Below are positions 1 through 6,119 of a DNA stretch of 9,609 nucleotides, one piece after another. The DNA lies in NCBI GenBank assembly GCA_023266795.1, contig JAHFPI010000064.1, forward strand, positions 1-9,609. The letters run 5' to 3'. Made by a program: the position numbers and the translations under genes. The DNA is from Rhodospirillales bacterium (GTDB taxonomy: Bacteria; Pseudomonadota; Alphaproteobacteria; Micavibrionales; UBA2020). Below the pieces are notes generated by a model. That model ran no database searches, was not told where the DNA came from, and saw only the letters and a list, made by a program, of their open reading frames with translations. Within the stretch, counting starts at the first letter, position 1. Every line of letters begins with the position of its first letter.

Positions 1-129
1 TTCTCTTTGTTCCTTCTTTGCAGCAGCATCCCGGGCAGCGTACCATGCCGGTTCAAAGGTCGTGCGGTGCGTCAGGCGCGCTGCCGCTTTTTTCTGTGCT
101 TCCGAGAGGGGGCGACCAACCTCTGTCAT
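1..129 (-). CDS. Unrecognised protein, N-terminal fragment (runs off left edge)
   Basis: An open frame on the minus strand begins with ATG at 129 and stays open to base 1, giving the first 43 residues of a protein that continues outside the window. It starts MTEVGRPLSEAQKKAAARL and is rich in Ala, Lys, Arg and Glu. An in-frame TGA lies a few codons upstream, so the ATG at 129 is the only reasonable start. A weak purine-rich GAGAG sits about 9 nt before it, and a sigma70-like promoter lies at 180-209. The gene follows engB on the same strand. In many alphaproteobacteria argB is found near this place, but this N-terminus does not look like ArgB. I do not recognise the family. The short length makes it uncertain, but start, promoter and open frame agree. 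Confidence 0.5.
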   Translation of the reverse strand, partial: MTEVGRPLSEAQKKAAARLTHRTTFEPAWYAARDAAAKKEQRE

Positions 130-179
130 GTGCTTTTTCTCTCAATAAAAAAAGGCTCTTAAACAACCACTATGAAGGT

Positions 180-209
180 AGTGTAACATATTTTAAATGA
201 TTATGTCAA
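180..209 (-). promoter_or_regulatory. Sigma70-type promoter for the left-edge gene
   Basis: On the minus strand a perfect -35 hexamer TTGACA (204-209) is followed, after 18 nt, by TACACT (180-185), a 4/6 match to the -10 consensus. It lies in the AT-rich gap between the engB stop (218) and the ATG at 129. The expected start of transcription is near 173, giving a leader of roughly 45 nt. A dyad CACTA-N6-TAGTG (168-183) overlaps the -10 and start region. Confidence 0.5.
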
Positions 210-217
210 TTAAAGTA

Positions 218-844
218 TCAAAAACGCGCGCCTGCCGCCAAAAAAGCCCGCAGTTCGGCGATTCCCTGTTTTTTATCCACGCTGGTGGGGTAAGCCTGCG
301 GCACGGCGGCGGGATGGGATTTCAACTCCCCCTCGACCCCCGCCAATACCTCTGCCAGTTCCGGCGCCTTCAGCTTGTCGGCTTTGGTCAGGACGATGAC
401 GTAAGGCACATTCGCCCGGTCCAGCATGGCCATGGTCTCCAGATCGATGTCTTTGAGGCCGTGCCGCGAATCGACCAGCACGCAGACGCGCTTGAGCGTC
501 GGCCGCCCGCGCAGGTAACCGCAGACCATGTCGTTCCAGGCATGGACTTTTTCTTTTGAAGCGGCGGCATAACCATAGCCGGGCAGATCGACCAGTTGCA
601 TCTTTCCGCCCAGATCGAAAAAATTGATCTGCTGGGTGCGGCCCGGCGTGCTGGAGGAACGCGCCAGCGCCTTACGGCCTGTGAGCGCGTTGATCAGCGT
701 CGATTTGCCGACATTGGAGCGTCCGGCAAAAGCGATCTCGCCAAGGGTCGGCGGCGGGATTCTGTCAGTCGACGCAGCGCCGGCGACAAAATTGCATTCA
801 CGGCTGAACAGGATCTCGCCTTGCTTGAGGGCAGCCTCATCCAT
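218..844 (-). CDS. engB: EngB/YsxC/YihA ribosome-biogenesis GTP-binding protein
   Basis: This 208-aa protein belongs to the EngB (YihA/YsxC) family of TRAFAC GTPases, cytoplasmic proteins needed for late assembly of the large ribosomal subunit. All expected motifs are visible: the G1 P-loop GRSNVGKS at residues 41-48, the G2 region TPGRTQ at 66-71, G3 DLPG at 86-89 followed by the family's YGYA, and G4 TKAD at 153-156. A G5-like TSVDKKQGI at 187-195 stands where SS-x4-GI is more usual. Length is normal for the family. The start ATG at 844 overlaps the yidC stop by 8 nt, so translation is probably coupled to yidC. It is the last gene of the rpmH operon; the next gene appears to have its own promoter. 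Confidence 0.96.
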   Translation of the reverse strand: MDEAALKQGEILFSRECNFVAGAASTDRIPPPTLGEIAFAGRSNVGKSTLINALTGRKALARSSSTPGRTQQINFFDLGGKMQLVDLPGYGYAAASKEKVHAWNDMVCGYLRGRPTLKRVCVLVDSRHGLKDIDLETMAMLDRANVPYVIVLTKADKLKAPELAEVLAGVEGELKSHPAAVPQAYPTSVDKKQGIAELRAFLAAGARF

Positions 845-2618
845 GCGGTTTTTTCTTGCGGCGCTCGCTGTGCCCGTGGATGAGCGAGACTTCCTGACCG
901 CCGACCTTGCGCAAAATATAATATTGCTGCAGGACGCCGAGAACGTTGCTCCATGTCCAGTAGATCACCAGCCCCGAGGCGAACTTGGCCAGCATGAAGG
1001 TGATGATGAACGGGAAGTAGGTTTGCAGCTGTTCCTGGGTCTTGTCCGGCATGGGCGGGGTCAGGCGCTTCTGGATGATCATCGTCAGGCAGAAAAGCAG
1101 CGGCCACGCCCCGATGGTCAGCGCCGCCGGCGGCGTCCAGGGAATAAGCCCGAACAATGTGAACAGATTCGTCGGATCCGCCGCCGACAGGTCGTGGATC
1201 CAGCCCCAGAACGGCGCGTGACGCAGCTCGACGGACAGCAGGATGGACTTGTAGAGGGCGAAGAAAATCGGAATCTGGATCAGCAACGGCCAGCAGCCGC
1301 TGAACGGATTGACGTTCTCTTTCTTGTAGAGCTCGAATATTTCCATCTGCAGCTTTTCACGGTTGCCGCCGTGTTTTTCCTGCAGCGCCTTCAGCTGCGG
1401 CGCGATCTTCTTCATGCCGGCCATGGAGCGAAACGACTTGTTGGCGAGAGGGAACACCGCGCCACGGATAATCACCGTCATCGCCAGAATGGCCAGCCCC
1501 ACGTTGCCGATATGATCCATCAGGAAATGCAGCAGGTAGAAAAACGGTTTGGTGATGAAATACCACCAGCCGAAGTCAAAGGTGAGGTCCAGATGCGAGA
1601 GGCCGTATTTTTCCTGATAGGCCGTCATCAGCGGCAGGTTTTTAACGCCCGCAAAAATAAGTTTTTTGTCTTCTATGAACTGCCCGGGCGCGACGGCCTG
1701 CGTTTCCGACACGATATCCGTCTGGTAAATCTGCACGCCATCGGCCTTGCTGCCGATAATCCGCGCGTTGATTTTTTCGTCCGCTCCCGGAAAAATGCCG
1801 ACAAACCAGTATTTGTCGGTGATGCCGAGCCAGCCCTTCACGCCCTCGCGCTCGACGGTGTCGCCCTTGGCCAGATCCTTGTATGACATCTCCTTGAGCT
1901 TGCCGTCCAGATAGGCCAGCGGCCCCTCATGCAGGATGAAGAACCCCTTGAAATCGACCGGCAGGCTGTGCCGCGAGATCAGGTGCCAGGCATTGAACTT
2001 CTTCCCGGCATTCGTTTTGTTGGTGATCTTCTGCGTAATGTTAAAAAGATAATTGTCGTCAAGCGCGATCGTGCGCTCGAACAGCAGCCCCTGCCCGTTA
2101 TCCCATTGCAGCGTGACAGAACCGTTTGTTTCCAGCGTCTGCGCGCTGCCGGGGGCGAGAGTCCATGCCGTCTTTTCGTCCGGTAGCGCCGTGGTTTTAT
2201 CGTCGCCCGTCCAGCCGCTTTCGACGTAATAGGCGTCTTTCGTGCCCGACGGCGACAGCAGCGCAACATGTTCCTTGTTATCGATGGTGGTATAATGCTC
2301 ATTCAGCGACAGGTCGTCGATGCGCCCGCCGGCAAGAGAAATGGACCCCGTGACCTTGCTGCCGTGGATCGGGATACGCCGCGCCGCAGCGATAACTTCC
2401 TGACGGTCCCTGACCGCCGCCTCTCCGGCCAGCGGCGGGGCTGACGGTTTTTGCGCCGACGGCGCCTGCGCCTGCATTTGTTTTTGCTGCTGCTCTATTT
2501 TTGCCAGCTGCGGTTTTTCAATAAAGGTACGAAACCCGAACAGGATCGCCAGCGAGATCAGCACCGCCAGCAGCAGGCGGGAATTATCCTGCGCATCGTG
2601 GGGGGAAGGAGGTTTCAT
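837..2618 (-). CDS. yidC: Membrane protein insertase YidC
   Basis: This 593-aa protein is the Oxa1/YidC/Alb3-family insertase, which places membrane proteins into the inner membrane alone or with SecYEG. It has the Gram-negative layout: an N-terminal transmembrane helix (about residues 15-31, with LLLAVLISLAILFG), a Gln/Pro-rich linker (40-65), a large periplasmic P1 domain (about 75-335) and the conserved C-terminal insertase core (about 350-570). In the core, Arg385 in TVIIRGAVFPL corresponds to the conserved Arg of the hydrophilic groove. The segment NPFSGCWPLLIQIPIFFALY at 437-456 is a family hallmark. The tail ends in a basic stretch (ERRKKKPHG) that could contact ribosomes. The ATG at 2618 overlaps the yidD stop in an ATGA (2615-2618). 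Confidence 0.98.
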   Translation of the reverse strand: MKPPSPHDAQDNSRLLLAVLISLAILFGFRTFIEKPQLAKIEQQQKQMQAQAPSAQKPSAPPLAGEAAVRDRQEVIAAARRIPIHGSKVTGSISLAGGRIDDLSLNEHYTTIDNKEHVALLSPSGTKDAYYVESGWTGDDKTTALPDEKTAWTLAPGSAQTLETNGSVTLQWDNGQGLLFERTIALDDNYLFNITQKITNKTNAGKKFNAWHLISRHSLPVDFKGFFILHEGPLAYLDGKLKEMSYKDLAKGDTVEREGVKGWLGITDKYWFVGIFPGADEKINARIIGSKADGVQIYQTDIVSETQAVAPGQFIEDKKLIFAGVKNLPLMTAYQEKYGLSHLDLTFDFGWWYFITKPFFYLLHFLMDHIGNVGLAILAMTVIIRGAVFPLANKSFRSMAGMKKIAPQLKALQEKHGGNREKLQMEIFELYKKENVNPFSGCWPLLIQIPIFFALYKSILLSVELRHAPFWGWIHDLSAADPTNLFTLFGLIPWTPPAALTIGAWPLLFCLTMIIQKRLTPPMPDKTQEQLQTYFPFIITFMLAKFASGLVIYWTWSNVLGVLQQYYILRKVGGQEVSLIHGHSERRKKKPHG

Positions 2619-2851
2619 ACGTCAATCTTTCTTTCAGGCACCGGATCATAGCCTCCGGGATTATAGGGATGGCAGCGGCAGATCCGTTTCACGCCCAGCC
2701 AGCTCCCGTAAAGGGCGCCGAAGCGGCGAATGGATCCCGCCGTATAGGTTGAACAGGTGGGATAGTAACGGCAGCTTCTCCCCCAAAGGGAAGAGAACAG
2801 ATACTGATATACACGGATGCCCCCTAAAAGAAAACGGGAAACGGGGCTCAT
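2615..2851 (-). CDS. yidD: Membrane protein insertion efficiency factor YidD
   Basis: This 78-aa protein is a YidD (formerly DUF37) family member, a small protein at the inner face of the membrane that aids YidC-dependent insertion. An N-terminal amphipathic or hydrophobic stretch (LLGGIRVYQYLFSSLWG) precedes the signature CRYYPTCSTY at about residues 27-36. The conserved GSWLGVKRICRCHPYNPGGYDPVP follows at about 49-72, with its three conserved Cys positions. Length is typical. It sits between rnpA and yidC as in most proteobacteria. It shares 4 nt (ATGA, 2848-2851) with the rnpA stop and 4 nt with the yidC start, so all three are probably translated as a coupled unit. Confidence 0.96.
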   Translation of the reverse strand: MSPVSRFLLGGIRVYQYLFSSLWGRSCRYYPTCSTYTAGSIRRFGALYGSWLGVKRICRCHPYNPGGYDPVPERKIDV

Positions 2852-3195
2852 GGCGTCACCCCCAGCTTCTCCAGCCCCTGCAGGAAATCCTGTTTCATCA
2901 GTGAAAAATCACGCTCCTGCGCCGAAGCCCTGCCAATCAGCACGATGTCAAAGCCCGCCAGCTTCTCCGGCGCGATGCAGAGGCGCACCATTTCACGCAG
3001 ACGGCGCTTGGCGCGGTTTCTGGCCACGGCATTACCGACCTTGCGGCTCACCGTTAGTCCCAGACGAAAAGGCGCGTCGGCAGCCTCGCGTTTGAGGGCC
3101 TGCATGATAAAGGACGGGAATACCCATTTTTTTCCCAGACGGGAAATGCGCTGAAAATCAGACGACGCCTTCAGGGAAAGCCCGGCGGCGCACAT
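2848..3195 (-). CDS. rnpA: Ribonuclease P protein component
   Basis: RnpA binds the catalytic RNA (rnpB) and helps RNase P remove 5' leaders from pre-tRNAs. I choose the ATG at 3195, giving 115 aa beginning MCAAGLSLKASSDFQRISRL, because RnpA proteins normally begin close to the L-K-x-x-x-D/E-F segment and 105-130 aa is the usual size. Visible signatures are the RNA-binding cleft segment (FPSFIMQ) and the RNR-type motif NRAKRRLREMVR at about residues 61-72. The start lies 8 nt after the rpmH stop, with a weak AGG just upstream, so it may rely on ribosomes leaving rpmH. The same frame stays open upstream to an ATG at 3351, through all of rpmH; that longer 167-aa version is unlikely because its extra 52 residues are simply rpmH read in another frame. 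Confidence 0.93.
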   Translation of the reverse strand: MCAAGLSLKASSDFQRISRLGKKWVFPSFIMQALKREAADAPFRLGLTVSRKVGNAVARNRAKRRLREMVRLCIAPEKLAGFDIVLIGRASAQERDFSLMKQDFLQGLEKLGVTP

Positions 3196-3203
3196 CAGGG
3201 TGC

Positions 3204-3338
3204 CTACGCGGACAGGCGCTGACGACCTTTTGCGCGGCGGCTGGACAGAATTTTCCTGCCGTTCATCGTCGCCATGCGGCTTCTGAACCCATGACGGCGC
3301 TTGCGCACCAGCTTGCTGGGTTGGTATGTGCGTTTCAC
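3204..3338 (-). CDS. rpmH: 50S ribosomal protein L34
   Basis: A 44-codon gene read from a GTG at 3338 to a TAG at 3204-3206. The product begins MKRTYQPSKLVRKRRHGFRS and ends in GRQRLSA, the canonical L34 sequence and length for proteobacteria. It is the small, very basic protein of the large ribosomal subunit. A good Shine-Dalgarno GGAG at 3346-3349, 7 nt before the GTG, fixes this start. It is the first gene of the operon, about 35 nt downstream of the predicted transcription start. It is easily missed because it is short, has a GTG start, and lies inside a longer open frame that continues into rnpA. Confidence 0.97.
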   Translation of the reverse strand: MKRTYQPSKLVRKRRHGFRSRMATMNGRKILSSRRAKGRQRLSA

Positions 3339-3345
3339 GATAAGT

Positions 3346-3349
3346 CTCC
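3346..3349 (-). promoter_or_regulatory. Shine-Dalgarno site of rpmH
   Basis: GGAG on the minus strand, 7 nt before the GTG at 3338. It decides the non-ATG start of rpmH. It also overlaps the ATG at 3349-3351 that would open the extended rnpA frame, which argues against that ATG being used efficiently. Confidence 0.8.
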
Positions 3350-3379
3350 ATTACTCAAAATCATTATCCAAGAGGTCGT

Positions 3380-3408
3380 TTTATAAGGTGTCACCCCCGC
3401 CCTGTCAA
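3380..3408 (-). promoter_or_regulatory. Strong sigma70-type promoter of the rpmH-rnpA-yidD-yidC-engB operon
   Basis: A perfect -35 TTGACA (3403-3408), a 17-nt spacer and TATAAA (3380-3385, 5/6 match) on the minus strand. Transcription should begin near 3373, leaving a leader of about 35 nt before the rpmH GTG. The near-consensus elements fit the high expression expected of a ribosomal protein gene. Confidence 0.85.
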
Positions 3409-3448
3409 GGCATCTTTGATTTTATGGCAAGAATAATTTACATAAAAT

Positions 3449-3472
3449 AAAGAGTCGATCGCCCAACTCTTT
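3449..3472 (-). terminator. Possible intrinsic terminator or hairpin, minus strand
   Basis: AAAGAGT (3449-3455) and ACTCTTT (3466-3472) form a 7-bp stem around a 10-nt loop. Read on the minus strand, the stem runs straight into a U-rich tail (TTTATTTTAT, counting the last stem bases). It lies upstream of the rpmH promoter and would stop transcripts entering from the right. The stem is AT-rich and so only moderately stable; it could instead be part of a larger structured element. Confidence 0.35.
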
Positions 3473-3590
3473 GCACGACCCCGTACGCTTTAGGTCGGCG
3501 CTGGCAAAGCCGCAAACGGCAAGGACGTGAAAATCCCCCAAAGCTTACGATCCCGGCAAAAAAAATAGCACCAAAACACCCCTAAAATAC

Positions 3591-3605
3591 TTAATCTAAA
3601 TTTAA
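3591..3605. promoter_or_regulatory. CtrA-type binding site (TTAA-N7-TTAA)
   Basis: An exact TTAA-TCTAAAT-TTAA arrangement, matching the full-site consensus of the alphaproteobacterial cell-cycle regulator CtrA. It lies 62 nt before the ATG of the CpaF-like gene. CtrA is known to control pilus genes in Caulobacter, so the placement is sensible. The stretch is AT-rich, so a chance match is possible. Confidence 0.45.
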
Positions 3606-3657
3606 TAAACACCCTCCATACTATAGGTAATCGCCTACCTTAATAATAATGACGGCA

Positions 3658-3662
3658 GGGAG
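3658..3662 (+). promoter_or_regulatory. Shine-Dalgarno site of the CpaF-like gene
   Basis: GGGAG ends 5 nt before the ATG at 3668 and supports that start for the secretion ATPase, keeping its long N-terminal tail in the protein. Confidence 0.75.
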
Positions 3663-3667
3663 CTTTC

Positions 3668-5239
3668 ATGGAAAACAAGCACTTTGGCAAAAAAATCGGC
3701 GGTGACGGCTTGCAGACAAAAGAAGCCGAGAGCACCGCGCATTCCTTCGGACATTCTCATAGCGATGAACCCAAGGCGGCAGACAGCACCCTTCATCAGC
3801 CGCGTGTGGAGCATGCCCCCAAACATCCCCCCGTCGCCGCGCCAGCCGGGCCGAAAGGGAGAACCCCGCAATCTTTCACCCAGCCTGCGGCCCTCCAGAA
3901 ATACATCCAGAGCCTGAGCGATCCCGAAGCCGCCTGGACCGTTGAATCAGTCATCGACCACGGCGACAAACGCTACCGCGAGAGAATCGATCACTTTGTC
4001 GAGATCATTTCAGCGGATATCCACAATAAAATTGACGCGCACACCTTCGCTTCCGATGACAGGCAGGCCGTAAAAAAAGCCATTACTGAATGCGTCAACG
4101 TCGTCATGCAATACAATAAATTTGACCTGACGCCGCACGAGCTATCGGACGTGCTGAGAATTATCGAGGACGATATTCTGGGACTGGGGCCGCTCGAGGA
4201 ATTTCTGGCCGATGACAGTGTCTCGGATATCATGGTGGACGGCCCCAACGAAGTATTCATCGAGATAGACGGCCAGATTGACAGGGCGAACATCCGTTTC
4301 CGCAGCGAAGAACATCTGCTCAATGTTTGCCAGAGAATTGTCAACCGTGTGGGAAGGCATGTCGACAAGGCGTCGCCGATCTGCGATGCGCGCCTGCCGG
4401 ATGGCTCCAGAGTCAATGTCATTCTGCCGCCCCTGGCGCTGAGGGGGCCGACACTGACAATTCGCAAGTTCAAAAGGGAGCGGCTGACGCTTGAAAAACT
4501 GATAGCCCTGGGCACTATTGACGCAAGGACGGCGGCCTTTCTGGAGATTGTGGCTGCCTGCAGGGTCAATCTCATGGTCACAGGCGGTACGGGCAGCGGA
4601 AAAACAACGCTTCTGAATTGCCTGACGAAATATATTTCTCCGCGCGAGAGAATCATAACCTGCGAGGATGCGGCGGAGCTGCAGCTTCAGCAGCCCCAGG
4701 TCGTCTCCCTCGAAAGCCGCCCGACGAGCACGGAAGGCATAGGGCAGGTAACAATGCGCGACCTTGTGCGCAATTGCCTTCGCATGCGCCCCGACCGGAT
4801 TATTGTGGGAGAAGTGCGCGGTCCCGAAGCTTTTGACCTTCTGCAGGCCATGAATACGGGACATGACGGCTCAATGGGCACGTTTCACGCCAATAGCCCC
4901 CGCGATGCCCTTTTCCGCTTCGAGAACATGGTGGCAATGGCCAACCTGAGCATCCCGATATCGGCCATCCGCGAGCAGATATCTTCTTCGCTTGAGGTCA
5001 TCATCCATACGCAACGCCTGCGGGATGGGTCACGAAAAGTCATGAACATCACAGAAATTTCCGGCATGGCGGACGGCATGGTGGGAATGCAGGACATCGT
5101 GTCCTATGAAATCACGGGTGAAGACGAAAACGGGCGGCTGCTGGGAGACTTCAGATTCTCGCATATCATACCGAAATTCTGCGAGAAGGCGCGCCACTAC
5201 AACCTTGAGAAAGACCTGCTGGAAATCCTCCAAAGCTAG
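3668..5239 (+). CDS. CpaF/TadA-family type II/IV secretion system ATPase
   Basis: This 523-aa protein is a secretion-superfamily ATPase of the CpaF/TadA branch, the cytoplasmic motor of Tad (Flp) pili. Residues 1-75 are low-complexity, Pro/Ala-rich and carry seven His in the first 53 positions. An N-terminal domain (about 75-270) has the typical DILGLGPLEEFLADDSVSDIMV segment at 169-190. The RecA-like domain has Walker A TGGTGSGKTT at 305-314 (Lys312), an Asp-box-like CEDAAEL at 332-338, Walker B RIIVGEVRG at 377-385 (Glu382) and a His box TGHDGSMGTFHANS at 397-410. All key residues are present, so it should be active. The start has a good Shine-Dalgarno, and a CtrA-type site lies upstream. 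No pilin, secretin or tadB/tadC gene is visible; a cyclic-nucleotide-binding protein follows. Family is sure; which machine it drives is not. Confidence 0.93.
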   Translation: MENKHFGKKIGGDGLQTKEAESTAHSFGHSHSDEPKAADSTLHQPRVEHAPKHPPVAAPAGPKGRTPQSFTQPAALQKYIQSLSDPEAAWTVESVIDHGDKRYRERIDHFVEIISADIHNKIDAHTFASDDRQAVKKAITECVNVVMQYNKFDLTPHELSDVLRIIEDDILGLGPLEEFLADDSVSDIMVDGPNEVFIEIDGQIDRANIRFRSEEHLLNVCQRIVNRVGRHVDKASPICDARLPDGSRVNVILPPLALRGPTLTIRKFKRERLTLEKLIALGTIDARTAAFLEIVAACRVNLMVTGGTGSGKTTLLNCLTKYISPRERIITCEDAAELQLQQPQVVSLESRPTSTEGIGQVTMRDLVRNCLRMRPDRIIVGEVRGPEAFDLLQAMNTGHDGSMGTFHANSPRDALFRFENMVAMANLSIPISAIREQISSSLEVIIHTQRLRDGSRKVMNITEISGMADGMVGMQDIVSYEITGEDENGRLLGDFRFSHIIPKFCEKARHYNLEKDLLEILQS

Positions 5240-5285
5240 CGGCGGAATAACCGCACCGGGAAGATAATCAAGTCAAAATGGAGCA

Positions 5286-5308
5286 TCGGGCGACCCTGCG
5301 ACGCCCGA
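5286..5308 (+). terminator. GC-rich hairpin between ATPase and cNMP-binding genes
   Basis: TCGGGCG (5286-5292) pairs with CGCCCGA (5302-5308) around a 9-nt loop, 47 nt after the ATPase stop. A T4 run follows only at 5321-5324, so this is a poor classical terminator. It may act as an attenuator or an mRNA-stabilising 3' structure. Its position inside the longest possible reading frame of the next gene is one reason to prefer the later start of that gene. Confidence 0.35.
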
Positions 5309-5400
5309 ATCTGCCCATAATTTTCATAAAATTGCACGTAAAATCAATGAAGTCATCAAACAATTCCATTACAATGGGAATCACAGGGGTTTATCGGCAC

Positions 5401-5940
5401 ATGTCACGGAATATCAAAATACTCGACAGGCAGTTCGTTCCGGCGGGCACAATCGTGATCGAACAGGGCACGATGGGAAGCCGCGCCTATATGATTGAAA
5501 GCGGCACTATCGAGGTTTTTGTGAAAGACGATGACGGAAACGAGATCATCCTCTCGCAGCTGGGTGCAGGCTCCATGGTCGGCGAGATGGCAGCCATGTC
5601 TGACGGCGTGCGCACCGCCAGCGCCCGCACCAAGGAAGATTCGGTGCTGGTCAGCATCTCCGCTCATGCGCTGCACACCTCCATGACGGCTTCGGACGGG
5701 CTGTATAAACGCCTGATGAACATGATGGCGAGCCGCATGAAGGACACCAACATGAAGCTGCTGAAAAAAGAACAGCAATTGACCGACGTGGAAAAGGCGG
5801 CGCGGCAGAATATCGATGATGTCGAGGCGCACCTTTCCGACAAGCAGAAAAAACTCCGGGAAAAAATCGGCCCCGCCATCGGCGATATAAAATCGATGCA
5901 GAAAAGCACGCCGCCGGAAGATCCCAAAAAAGGCCGCTAA
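5401..5940 (+). CDS. Cyclic-nucleotide-binding domain protein with C-terminal coiled coil
   Basis: With the start at 5401 the protein has 179 aa. Residues 5-100 form a cyclic-nucleotide-binding (CNB) domain of the CAP/PKA type: the beta-roll (VPAGTIVIEQGTMGSRAYMI, then GTIEVF) and the phosphate-binding cassette GEMAAMSDGVRTASAR at 61-76. The cassette keeps the ligand-contact Glu62, Arg71 and Thr72, so nucleotide binding is plausible. Residues about 105-160 are charged, helical and coiled-coil-like; there is no helix-turn-helix, so it is not a CRP-type transcription factor. The frame stays open to an ATG at 5278 (220 aa), but those 41 extra residues are unlike the family and contain an mRNA hairpin. 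The ATG at 5401 has AGGGG 11 nt before it, a long spacing. It lies 161 nt after the ATPase gene on the same strand, possibly co-transcribed. Confidence 0.82.
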   Translation: MSRNIKILDRQFVPAGTIVIEQGTMGSRAYMIESGTIEVFVKDDDGNEIILSQLGAGSMVGEMAAMSDGVRTASARTKEDSVLVSISAHALHTSMTASDGLYKRLMNMMASRMKDTNMKLLKKEQQLTDVEKAARQNIDDVEAHLSDKQKKLREKIGPAIGDIKSMQKSTPPEDPKKGR

Positions 5941-5987
5941 ATCACCCCACCCGTTTCATATGTTAAATATGGAAAAGATCAGAAAAA

Positions 5988-6016
5988 TTGACAGAAATCC
6001 GATTGTGCCCGATAAA
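5988..6016 (+). promoter_or_regulatory. Promoter of tRNA-Arg
   Basis: TTGACA (5988-5993), a 17-nt spacer and GATAAA (6011-6016, 4/6 match). The expected transcription start is at about 6023, only two nucleotides before the mature tRNA 5' end at 6025. Confidence 0.7.
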
Positions 6017-6024
6017 GGGTTCAT

Positions 6025-6101
6025 GCGCCCGTAGCTCAACTGGATAGAGTGTTGGCCTCCGAAGCCAAAGGTTATGGGTTCGACTCCCGTCGGGCGCACC
6101 A
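6025..6101 (+). tRNA. tRNA-Arg (anticodon CCG)
   Basis: A complete 77-nt cloverleaf. The acceptor strands GCGCCCG (6025-6031) and CGGGCGC (6091-6097) pair fully, followed by discriminator A and an encoded CCA (6099-6101). The D arm is GCTC/GAGT with GG in the loop. The anticodon arm is TTGGC-CTCCGAA-GCCAA with anticodon CCG, which reads the Arg codon CGG. The T arm is ATGGG-TTCGACT-CCCGT. The 5-nt variable loop makes it class I. It has its own promoter. No clear terminator follows, only TTTT at 6104-6107. Confidence 0.97.
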
Positions 6102-6119
6102 AATTTTCCCTTAGACGGA

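Larger units (their letters stand above)
3339..3667. other. Divergent intergenic region between rpmH and the CpaF-like gene
   Basis: About 330 nt without a supported gene. From the rpmH side it holds the L34 leader and promoter (3339-3408), an AT-rich stretch (3409-3450), a GC-rich island with nested inverted repeats (about 3449-3560), an A8 run (about 3556-3563), an AT-rich segment with a CtrA-type site (3591-3605), a small dyad AGGTA-N6-TACCT (3625-3640) and the Shine-Dalgarno of the plus-strand gene. I see no clean sigma70 -35/-10 pair for the plus-strand gene. Short frames here lack start signals. Confidence 0.7.

Noticed and set aside
273..281. DnaA-box-like TTATCCACG, with a second weaker match (TTATCCAAG) at 3364-3372
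   Set aside because: The first lies inside engB and encodes a conserved segment; the second is 7/9 and alone. No cluster or AT-rich unwinding element indicates an origin, despite the nearby rpmH.
624..1886. A 420-codon plus-strand open frame
   Set aside because: It lies antisense to engB and yidC, both certain genes. Its product is Arg/Gln-rich with no recognisable domain, as expected from the reverse of GC-rich coding DNA.
3196..3351. Extended N-terminus of RnpA beginning at the ATG at 3351
   Set aside because: The extra 52 residues are rpmH read in another frame, and the ATG overlaps the rpmH Shine-Dalgarno; RnpA homology begins just after 3195.
4142..4864. A 240-codon minus-strand open frame
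   Set aside because: It is antisense to the conserved core of the secretion ATPase and has no domain or start signal.
6025..6101. tRNA-Arg as an integration site for a mobile element
   Set aside because: I found no repeat of the tRNA 3' end, no integrase and no abrupt change of composition in the window; the right side may be accessory but an element cannot be shown.
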